DNA of 64,000 nt. Source: Candidatus Nanohalarchaeota archaeon. GTDB taxonomy: Archaea > Nanohalarchaeota > Nanosalinia > Nanosalinales > Nanosalinaceae. The stretch covers positions 372,001-436,000 of the forward strand of contig JALDAJ010000001.1 of the NCBI GenBank assembly GCA_022729235.1, read 5' to 3'. Of this stretch, positions 58,417-64,000 are shown in pieces. Position 1 is the first letter of the stretch. Each line of letters starts with the position of its first letter. Under the pieces are notes generated by a model that searched no databases, had not been told where the DNA came from, and worked only from the letters and a program-made list of their open reading frames with translations. Both the position numbers and the translations under genes were made by a program.

Positions 58417-58523
58417 TTATTAATTCTTAATAATTATATATCCTTCTACCTCTCCTATGCGTATAGTATTGGCGGTTTAGGTACTGAATATTAAACAGGT
58501 ATATAAGTCTTAATAATTTCAGT
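58417..58523. promoter_or_regulatory. Divergent nikR/znuA promoter with candidate operators
   Basis: TTATTAATTCTTAATAA (58417-58433) is a perfect 7-3-7 palindrome next to the minus-strand TATA for nikR (TATATAATT, about 58431-58441). On the znuA side, ACTGAATATTAA (58483-58494) and TTAATAATTTCAGT (58510-58523) form an imperfect inverted repeat enclosing TATATAAG (58501-58507). The 11-mer TCTTAATAATT occurs in both (58425-58435, 58508-58518). The sites sit on or beside each TATA box, an ideal place for repression by the RHH protein. Confidence 0.6.
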
Positions 58524-58533
58524 CTAGATTGTT

Positions 58534-59640
58534 ATGAAAATAAACAACTATATCACGCCCTTAGAAAACAAGCACGTCTTTGCTGTAGCAGCACTGCTTC
58601 TAGTCGGTGCTGCCGTCGGTATCGGTACAACCCTAGACCAAGACGGTGGTGAAAGCGACGATTTACAGGTAGTAGCGACTTTCTACCCGCTGTATGACAT
58701 AGGGCAGAATATCGGGGGTGATGAAGCGTCTTTCTCGACCCTCGTATCGCCAGGAACGGATCCTCACAGCTTTGATCCTTCTCCAAGAGACATCCAGGGA
58801 CTCAAGGATGCAGATATTTTCGTGGCGACAGGAGCCGAGTTCGAGGAGTGGGAGAAAGACATGGTTGAAGAAGTTAGAGACGACGCTGTCATAGTCGACC
58901 CTTCAGAGAGAATCGACCTGGTTCTGGCGGACGAGACACCCGACCCCCATCATGATCACGGACATGACCACGACGGCGATGACCAGGAACATCATGAGGA
59001 CGAGCATCACGATGAAGAAGAACATCATGATGAGCATCACGATGACGAGCACCACGGTGAGGAAGATCATCACGATGAACATCATGAGGACGAGCACCAT
59101 GGTGAACATGACCACAGCCACGGGCGTTATGACCCTCACTACTGGCTTTCACCACAGAACGCTATAGTTATCGCGGAAGAGATCGGTAAAGCGCTACAGG
59201 AAGTAGATGAAGAAAACGCTGAGCACTACAGCGAGAACCTTGAAAACTACGTCGGCGAACTTGAAGCGCTCGACCAGGAGTACGAGGAACGGCTTTCCGA
59301 CTGTGAACAGGATACTATCCTGATAACGCACCCTGCGTTCGCCTACCTCGGACAGGACTACGGGTTTAAGCAGGTACCTGTCTCGGGAATCGGTCACCTG
59401 ACGGAGCCGTCGCCACACGAGCTCCAGGACCTGGTCCGCGAGGCTGAAGAGCACGGACTGGAGTATATCTTCTACGACCCAGTTACTGAGGCGGATGCCG
59501 CGGAGACTATAGCCAGCGAGATCGACGCAGAAACACTTCCTCTACACAGCGTTGAGGCGGTAGAGAACCCGGAACAGGAAACCTACCTGTCGCTGATGGA
59601 GAAAAATCTGGAGAACCTTGAAACAGCGCTAGAGTGCTGA
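58534..59640 (+). CDS. znuA: Zinc/manganese ABC transporter substrate-binding protein
   Basis: A 368-residue ZnuA-type protein: N-terminal hydrophobic anchor (FAVAALLLVGAAVGIG, about 15-31, no obvious lipobox Cys), then VVATFYPLYDIGQNIGGD. Metal ligands are His78 in DPHSFDPS, His202 in DPHYWLSP, His266 in THPAFAYLG and Asp/Glu near 319-321. Residues 139-196 form a His/Asp/Glu-rich loop. It captures divalent metal outside the membrane and hands it to the permease. First gene of znuA-znuC-znuB; stop and next start overlap. Confidence 0.94.
   Translation: MKINNYITPLENKHVFAVAALLLVGAAVGIGTTLDQDGGESDDLQVVATFYPLYDIGQNIGGDEASFSTLVSPGTDPHSFDPSPRDIQGLKDADIFVATGAEFEEWEKDMVEEVRDDAVIVDPSERIDLVLADETPDPHHDHGHDHDGDDQEHHEDEHHDEEEHHDEHHDDEHHGEEDHHDEHHEDEHHGEHDHSHGRYDPHYWLSPQNAIVIAEEIGKALQEVDEENAEHYSENLENYVGELEALDQEYEERLSDCEQDTILITHPAFAYLGQDYGFKQVPVSGIGHLTEPSPHELQDLVREAEEHGLEYIFYDPVTEADAAETIASEIDAETLPLHSVEAVENPEQETYLSLMEKNLENLETALEC
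58946..59122 (+). repeat. Degenerate tandem repeat encoding the His-rich loop
   Basis: The coding DNA alternates words such as GAACATCATGAGGACGAGCA and near-copies around 58985-59110, producing HHxDEHH-type runs. It is inside znuA and is expected to be length-variable by slippage. Confidence 0.7.
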
Positions 59641-60365
59641 TGCAGAAGGCTATCCGGGCTTCTTCTCTTTCTTTCTCCTACCAGAAAGGACGCCCGGTGC
59701 TTGAAGACATAGACTTCGAAGTAGAGAGCGGAGACTTTCTCGGGATAGTCGGTCCGAACGGTTCGGGCAAGACAACTCTTATGCGGATAATACTGGGGTT
59801 GGAGAAGCCGGATGAGGGAGATGTAGAGGTTCTCGGAAAAGGTGTCAGTACTTTTGACGCGTGGGATAGGATAGGCTACGTACCGCAGAAATACGAGAGA
59901 GAACAGCATTTCCCGGCGACAGTAGAGGAAGTCCTTGAACTGGAAAAGATCCCGGAAGAACCCGATTTCGGCAGAGAAGATATAATAGATATGCTGGACC
60001 TCGAGAGTCTCCTTGGTGACAAGTTCATAGAGCTCTCAGGGGGTCAGCAGCAGAGAGTCATGGTTGCGCTCGCCCTCATCAAGAACCCTGAGATACTGAT
60101 ACTCGACGAACCGAGCGTCGGAGTGGACATACAGGCGCAGGAGGAGTTCTACGAGTTCCTTGACAGGCTTAACAGGGAGCACGGGGTAACGGTTATACTG
60201 ATATCGCACGATGTTGGGATGATATCTGAACACACGGACAAGGTCATGCTATTGAATCGTTCCGTCTGCTGCCAGGGAGAGACGGAGGAGTTGCCTGAGC
60301 TGATGGAGATGGCGTATGACGACGAGTTCAAAGTTTTCCACCACATGGGAGGTCATAGCCACTGA
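59640..60365 (+). CDS. znuC: Metal ABC transporter ATP-binding protein
   Basis: A 241-residue ATPase: Walker A GPNGSGKTT (38-46), Q-loop YVPQKYERE, signature LSGGQQQR (131-138), Walker B ILILDEPSVG (151-160) and switch His in ISHDVGM. It powers metal import by the ZnuB permease. The ATG at 59640 overlaps the znuA stop (TGATG), better than the GTG at 59634. It ends with FHHMGGHSH, a His-rich tail that may bind metal. Confidence 0.93.
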   Translation: MQKAIRASSLSFSYQKGRPVLEDIDFEVESGDFLGIVGPNGSGKTTLMRIILGLEKPDEGDVEVLGKGVSTFDAWDRIGYVPQKYEREQHFPATVEEVLELEKIPEEPDFGREDIIDMLDLESLLGDKFIELSGGQQQRVMVALALIKNPEILILDEPSVGVDIQAQEEFYEFLDRLNREHGVTVILISHDVGMISEHTDKVMLLNRSVCCQGETEELPELMEMAYDDEFKVFHHMGGHSH

Positions 60366-61162
60366 TGATAGTCGAAATGCTGCAGACGGGTTTCATGCAG
60401 AGAGCGCTCCTCGCAGGGATGATGATAGCTGTAGTGACTTCTACTCTAGGGGTTTTCCTGGTCTTGAGAAAGCTGTCGCTTATAGGAGATGGTCTGGCGC
60501 ACGCATCCTTCGGCGGTATCGCCATAGGTCTCCTCGTAGGTGTGAATGCATACATCACAGGTCTCGTGGTGGCGGTCCTCGGGTCGGTGGGTATACACCG
60601 CCTCATGGAGAGAGCGAAGGCTTACGGCGACTCCGCGATAGCACTCATACTTTCCACGGGAATGGCAGTGGCGGTTGTGATAATAAGCTACGTGGACGGC
60701 TTCACAGTCGATATTTTTTCTTACCTCTTCGGAAGCATCCTCATGACATCTAGACTCGATTTAGCCATCATAGCTGTGGTCCTGGCTGCGACTGTTGCAT
60801 ATACCGTACTTTTCTACAGACAACTGGTCTACTACAGCTTCAACAGGGAACTGGCGCAGATGCAGACGAACAGCAGGATGTCGCAGGACATATTTATCGT
60901 GCTGATAGCTCTCGCCGTCGTGATATCGATAAGAGCGGTCGGGATTCTTCTTGTAACCGCACTTGTAGTTGTTCCGCCCTTGACTGCGCTACAGGTGGCT
61001 GAGTCGTTCAAACAGGCGCTCATCTACTCTGTCACGGTAGGCGTTACATCCATGGTTCTCGGTATAATGCTGGCATACGTGCTGGATCTGGCGCCCAGCG
61101 GGGTGATAGTCCTCGTGATGGTGGGCTTCTTCCTGCTGACCCAGATATACGAGCTGTCTTGA
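60365..61162 (+). CDS. znuB: Metal ABC transporter permease
   Basis: A 265-residue permease of the ABC-3 family with about eight hydrophobic helices. The EAA-like coupling helix GDGLAHASFGGIAIGLLVG and the segment FGSILMTSRLDLAI match ZnuB/MntB. The ATG overlaps the znuC stop by one base. It completes the operon; the ion is Zn or Mn by family, with NikR-like control. Confidence 0.93.
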   Translation: MIVEMLQTGFMQRALLAGMMIAVVTSTLGVFLVLRKLSLIGDGLAHASFGGIAIGLLVGVNAYITGLVVAVLGSVGIHRLMERAKAYGDSAIALILSTGMAVAVVIISYVDGFTVDIFSYLFGSILMTSRLDLAIIAVVLAATVAYTVLFYRQLVYYSFNRELAQMQTNSRMSQDIFIVLIALAVVISIRAVGILLVTALVVVPPLTALQVAESFKQALIYSVTVGVTSMVLGIMLAYVLDLAPSGVIVLVMVGFFLLTQIYELS

Positions 61163-61169
61163 AGTCTTT

Positions 61170-61679
61170 CTATCGACCTCTCGATCTCTCTGCATTCATC
61201 AGTAATAGACTAATCACGTTAGCGAGGACCCCAATTAGGGCTATAAAAATTATTGTTGCCTTGACCGCGGCCCCTCCCATAGCAGCCCATCCTCCATTAG
61301 GAGGAAGCTCATAGTACAGAAGAAATATCAGCATAGAACCTAAAGCCGCGAATATAATAACTGAGGAAGACGCAAGATGCACTCCAAGATATCTCTTATC
61401 AAGTCTCTTCCAGTGCTCTGATATTTTTTCCCTATATTTGACAGCGATCGCTGCAGATATCAGTGAAAATGCGCCGACAATAGAACCTGTCAAAACAGGA
61501 TATTCTACTATCGCAAAAATAGGCACAAACAAGATCATCAGAGCAGCAAATCCAGGAACAACATAAAACGTCAATGCCTCTTCCGGAAGGATTACTTCAG
61601 AAACGATAACTGTAGGTAGAAGTATTAACAGTAGAATAAGAGCATTGAAGCCGAGGAAAAACAACCATTTCCTGTTCAT
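61170..61679 (-). CDS. Small membrane protein, unknown function
   Basis: A 169-residue protein with about five hydrophobic segments (WLFFLGFNALILLLILLPTVIVS, AALMILFVPIFAIVEYPVL, GSIVGAFSLISAAIAV, VIIFAALGSMLIFLLYY, TIIFIALIGVLANVISLLLM). No family is recognised. It is convergent with znuB, eight bases apart, and divergent from the next gene. Confidence 0.6.
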   Translation of the reverse strand: MNRKWLFFLGFNALILLLILLPTVIVSEVILPEEALTFYVVPGFAALMILFVPIFAIVEYPVLTGSIVGAFSLISAAIAVKYREKISEHWKRLDKRYLGVHLASSSVIIFAALGSMLIFLLYYELPPNGGWAAMGGAAVKATIIFIALIGVLANVISLLLMNAERSRGR

Positions 61680-61770
61680 TGCTGACTTACTTGGATTTCA
61701 ATCCCTTTATTTAAGTATCTAACCGCATCTATAAGCAGGTTTGATATACTATCTTTGTTAAGACTTCTCT

Positions 61771-62244
61771 ATGGCGGAAAACAAGCACCCGTTTGTAGAT
61801 GAGGCGGCGAGAAAGTCATCGACCATCGTGACCAAAAACTCTCTTGCAATCCCGGAGGATCGTGAAAAGTACAAGTTAAGTGACAGGGCGTGGAACTGGG
61901 AGAAGATAGTCGACCTGTTCTTCCCACAAGAGCAGTCGCCGAGAAGGAACAAGTACGCAAAGATATTCTTGAGAGAGCTGAAGCAGGAAGGTGAAATAGA
62001 CTCCGAGAAGCTGAACTCTTTCGATGAGTGGGGTCATGAGAAGGGTAAGAGCAACCTGAAGAACCATATATTGCCCAAGCTAAGGAGGCTAGGTATCATA
62101 CAGTATGAGTACCTTGAGTACCGCGACCGGAGTGAGGGCAAGCAGGGTCGCCAGAAGGTTATCAAGCCCGCAAGGTCATTTACCTCGATGCTGGACGCTA
62201 TAGCAAACGGCTGGGCTGCTTTCGAGTCCGCGGCATATGAATAA
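61771..62244 (+). CDS. Winged-helix-like hypothetical protein
   Basis: A 157-residue basic protein. The middle (KIVDLFFPQEQSPRRNKYAKIFLRELKQEGEID, then NLKNHILPKLRRLGIIQYEYLEYRDR) looks like a winged helix: helices, then a strand-turn-strand wing with basic residues. The tail SFTSMLDAIANGWAAFESAAYE is a separate helix. Its basic surface suggests nucleic-acid binding. Family unknown. A possible TATA-like box lies near 61705-61715. Confidence 0.55.
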   Translation: MAENKHPFVDEAARKSSTIVTKNSLAIPEDREKYKLSDRAWNWEKIVDLFFPQEQSPRRNKYAKIFLRELKQEGEIDSEKLNSFDEWGHEKGKSNLKNHILPKLRRLGIIQYEYLEYRDRSEGKQGRQKVIKPARSFTSMLDAIANGWAAFESAAYE

Positions 62245-62320
62245 CTCGGTATGATTTTCCGGAATCCCTGGGAAAGCAGAACCTCTAGAGGGAGAGGTTT
62301 CTCTTCGCGGAGCCGCGATT

Positions 62321-62500
62321 TTACAGCGCTGTGGCTGTAACTATATTCGCTTCTGCGTGAAGTCCGGTCTCCATTCGAGTGTTGTCGTATTCGCGTGCTT
62401 CAAGTTCGGCTTCGAAGTCTCGTGTGTTGGCGTCGATTGTGGGCACCTTTTCTGGCTGTGAGTGTTGGATGTCATGATAGGTTCCGGGGACGGGCACCAC
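62321..62500 (-). pseudogene. Start-less open frame, possible transposase C-terminus
   Basis: 59 sense codons between stops with no ATG: VVPVPGTYHDIQHSQPEKVP, then TIDANTRDFEAELEAREYDN and TRMETGLHAEANIVTATAL. The acidic, helical middle matches the window's coding style, so it was probably coding once. I cannot name the protein; the tail loosely recalls archaeal TnpB/IS1341 ends. Confidence 0.3.
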
Positions 62501-62625
62501 CTAGTAAGCAGTACCCGTCTTTAGAAAGTTCCACGGTGTAGAGGCGGCAGAAACTTTCCCTGTTTTTTGTTGTTTTTCGCGGTCGGCGCAACCAGCTCCT
62601 TGCGGAGCCAAGGCGTCATCCCACT

Positions 62626-62745
62626 TTACTCAGCCAGAATAAACTTAATATGGGAAGCCTTGGCCTTGGTAGCGTTATAATTAGGTCTCACTAGATCCAC
62701 TGACACGTTTCCAGTAAGCCATTGATTAGATTGAGCCAAGACCAT
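62626..62745 (-). CDS. 39-residue mini-ORF, uncertain
   Basis: MVLAQSNQWLTGNVSVDLVR followed by PNYNATKAKASHIKFILAE. A TATA-like tttaaac lies about 29 bases upstream on the minus strand, suggesting leaderless expression, but the composition is not acidic like the other genes and nothing similar is recognised. Possibly a remnant. Confidence 0.25.
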   Translation of the reverse strand: MVLAQSNQWLTGNVSVDLVRPNYNATKAKASHIKFILAE

Positions 62746-62786
62746 TTCTATGGAAACCTTGGACTTCGAGGTTTAAAAGGGTACTG

Positions 62787-63542
62787 CTACCTGTTCACGT
62801 GCGGTCTGTACACATCGTCCGCTAGACGGCTATGAACCTCTTCAAGCAACTGTTTAAGGTTTCTGGCGTCGTACTGGTTGTAGTGTACAAGTTTTTCTAG
62901 CGCGTTTTCATCCCCCTGTTTTTCGTAGCGCTTCCAGAGTCTTATCGCTTCTCTACCGTCAACGTCCTCCAGCTCTCGGTTGATACCGAGTCGTGTCTCG
63001 ACCTCTTTCAGACCGCCAGAAATACCGAGGCGCCGGCAGAGGTACATCAAATCGATGTGCGGTGTTTCGATGTCAAGACCGAAGTTCTGCTCCAGGAACG
63101 GCTGGTCGAAGCGTTTCCCGTTGAAGGAGACTAGAACGCTGGAGTTGAAGATTTCCTCCTCTAGTCTTTCCCGGGTCAGGTTCTTTCCCTGTACCAGGGT
63201 CGTGTCGTCCCCGCCACGATAGAAACTAACTGTTGTCACCTTGTTTTTCTTTGCATCAAGTCCTGTGGTCTCGATGTCGAAGAAGCAGGCGTTCTCCTGG
63301 AAGTTACTGTAGAGTCGCCAGAGCTCTTTTGAAGGCAGTTTATCGCCGAAGAAGACGGTGTTGCCGACCTCCAGGTTTTTCTGTGCGCGTTCGAGAAAGC
63401 CGCAGACTTTTTCATGCCGGGTTCCGTTGATAACTCCGCATCCATGGAAGTCGTCCCAGTGCGTTATTCCCTGTTTCCAGAGCTTTTTTTCTGTTTTCTT
63501 TCCTATACCTGGTGCCAGAATAAAGCTGTTTTCAAGACGCAT
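62787..63542 (-). CDS. RNase H-fold 3'-5' exonuclease-like protein (YprB type)
   Basis: A 251-residue nuclease. N-terminal helix-hairpin-helix APGIGKKTEKKLWKQGITHWDDF (10-32) for DNA/RNA binding; then the DEDD-type core: CFFDIETTGLDA (Asp89, Glu91), VLVSFNGKRFDQPFLEQN (Asp), and HYNQYDARNLKQLL (Asp near the end). This is the YprB/RNase_H_2 arrangement found in archaea. Likely a 3'-5' exonuclease in repair or RNA turnover; substrate unknown. Confidence 0.85.
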   Translation of the reverse strand: MRLENSFILAPGIGKKTEKKLWKQGITHWDDFHGCGVINGTRHEKVCGFLERAQKNLEVGNTVFFGDKLPSKELWRLYSNFQENACFFDIETTGLDAKKNKVTTVSFYRGGDDTTLVQGKNLTRERLEEEIFNSSVLVSFNGKRFDQPFLEQNFGLDIETPHIDLMYLCRRLGISGGLKEVETRLGINRELEDVDGREAIRLWKRYEKQGDENALEKLVHYNQYDARNLKQLLEEVHSRLADDVYRPHVNR

Positions 63543-63583
63543 TTGATAATAGAAGAAAAGTGAGGAGAGAAATAAAAACCTGA

Positions 63584-63781
63584 TTACTGGGACGCCGAAA
63601 TGTCGTCCGCCTGAACGGTCTTTCTGCCGGCGTGTTCAGCAAATTCCTTGGCCTCTCGAGCCCTTTCCTCTGCATGCATCTCTAGCTCGTCCCTTAGCTC
63701 TTCAACAGCTCCTTCTGATACTCTTGAAGCTCCGGCCTGTTTAATGATTCTCTTTACTGGTGCAAGCGGTAGTTCTGCCAT
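63584..63781 (-). CDS. Archaeal histone
   Basis: A 65-residue histone fold: [34 protein letters not shown], then [22 protein letters not shown]. Classic archaeal histone motifs (AGASRVS, AGRKTV). A strong Shine-Dalgarno GGAGGTGA stands seven bases before the ATG (63790-63797), and a TATA-like tract lies further upstream, so it is a well expressed gene. Pair of the histone at 52331. Confidence 0.95.
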   Translation of the reverse strand: MAELPLAPVKRIIKQAGASRVSEGAVEELRDELEMHAEERAREAKEFAEHAGRKTVQADDISASQ

Positions 63782-63789
63782 TATTTGGT

Positions 63790-63797
63790 CACCTCCT
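63790..63797 (-). promoter_or_regulatory. Strong Shine-Dalgarno of histone gene
   Basis: GGAGGTGA on the minus strand, spaced seven bases from the histone ATG at 63781, pairs perfectly with the 3' end of archaeal 16S rRNA. It is the strongest RBS seen in the window and contrasts with the many leaderless genes. Confidence 0.85.
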
Positions 63798-63951
63798 CTA
63801 TGATAAATGTTCTTTCAGTTATTAAAAGGCTTTTCGTTCCTTGATTGACTATAAATGAGTTAATAACGTATTTATTTGTGATAGAATATATGTGCTAGTC
63901 TCAAGGTTTGTAAGAACAGGTTCTAGGGTTCTATAACTTAAACACAGGGTT

Positions 63952-64000
63952 TTAGAGCTGTTTCATCTCGATATCAGCCTGGTCTTCAACCTCTGCTATG
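63952..64000 (-). CDS. Partial CDS, C-terminal end only
   Basis: The last 49 bases of the window, minus strand, read ...IAEVEDQADIEMKQL and a TAA at 63954-63952. Only 15 codons are visible, with acidic coding style; the frame runs off the edge, so identity is unknown. Confidence 0.35.
   Translation of the reverse strand, partial: IAEVEDQADIEMKQL

Larger units (their letters stand above)
62245..62786. other. Hairpin-rich stretch with probable mobile-element remnants
   Basis: No ordinary gene. Hairpins: TCGCGG/CCGCGA at 62305-62318, GACGGG/CCCGTC at 62489-62519, GAAAGTT/AACTTTC at 62524-62560, and GCTCC/GGAGC with a TTGC loop at 62595-62608. A minus-strand frame without start codon (62500-62321) reads VPTIDANTRDFEAELEAREY and continues to a stop; a 39-codon frame with possible TATA box (62745-62626) reads MVLAQSNQWLTGNVSVDLVR. 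Hairpins followed by a frame end suggest the decayed 3' part of an IS200/IS605-type element, but this is not established. Confidence 0.4.

Noticed and set aside
58889-59167. Three overlapping frames opposite or within the znuA His-rich loop
   Set aside because: Low-complexity shadows of the His/Asp repeat, with no independent start signals.
62245-62786. RNase P RNA or SRP RNA in the hairpin-rich stretch
   Set aside because: None of the universally conserved core motifs of either RNA could be found on either strand.
1-64000. CRISPR arrays or rRNA genes
   Set aside because: No regularly spaced direct repeats of 24-40 bases and no rRNA-like conserved blocks were seen.

Overview
The window looks like a chromosomal segment of a halophilic archaeon, most probably a small-genome DPANN lineage such as Nanohaloarchaeota. 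The evidence is the archaeal information-processing set (Orc1/Cdc6, both PolD subunits, DnaG-type Toprim protein, RadA, RPA, two single-domain histones), very acidic predicted proteins, TATA-box promoters that often imply leaderless starts, haloarchaeal-type families, an archaeal intron-containing tRNA and very tight gene packing. The lineage is inferred from gene content and was not tested by a search.

Layout. 1-25.3 kb is a cell-surface glycan region. It holds sugar-nucleotide genes (a nucleotidyltransferase-like gene, an epimerase, a glucose-1-phosphate nucleotidyltransferase, and a nucleotide-sugar dehydrogenase with an intein at its catalytic cysteine), several FkbM/class I methyltransferases, two alkaline-phosphatase-superfamily proteins, a flippase, Gfo/Idh and FAD oxidoreductases, and seven glycosyltransferases. 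VapBC-type, RHH/PIN and MNT/HEPN modules and small RHH proteins are scattered through it. The part from about 14.6 to 21.2 kb is visibly AT-richer.

25.3-35.3 kb is the replication core: two small unannotated genes, an origin-like region with five ORB-like elements around an AT-rich stretch, then cdc6, polB (DP1) and polC (DP2, two inteins) in one direction. 35.3-37.7 kb has a CBS/zinc-ribbon protein and three adjacent unknown proteins that look related to each other. 38-40 kb has a hydrolase pseudogene, a structured leader-like element, a DUF167 gene, dnaG and an intron-containing tRNA-Thr(CGT).

40-48 kb carries four metallopeptidases (two M29, one M3, one M32) with small membrane and RNA-processing genes. 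48.7-52.6 kb has a DUF4143-type ATPase, radA, RPA and a histone. 52.6-58 kb has transporters, membrane proteins, a kinase-like protein and a repeat-rich non-coding stretch. 58-61.2 kb is a metal-uptake locus: a NikR-like repressor divergent from znuA-znuC-znuB with palindromic candidate operators between them. 61.2-64 kb ends with unknown genes, a hairpin-rich non-coding stretch with a possible decayed insertion element, an RNase H-fold nuclease and a second histone.

Five convergent gene pairs share exactly four bases across their stop codons, which fits strong compaction.
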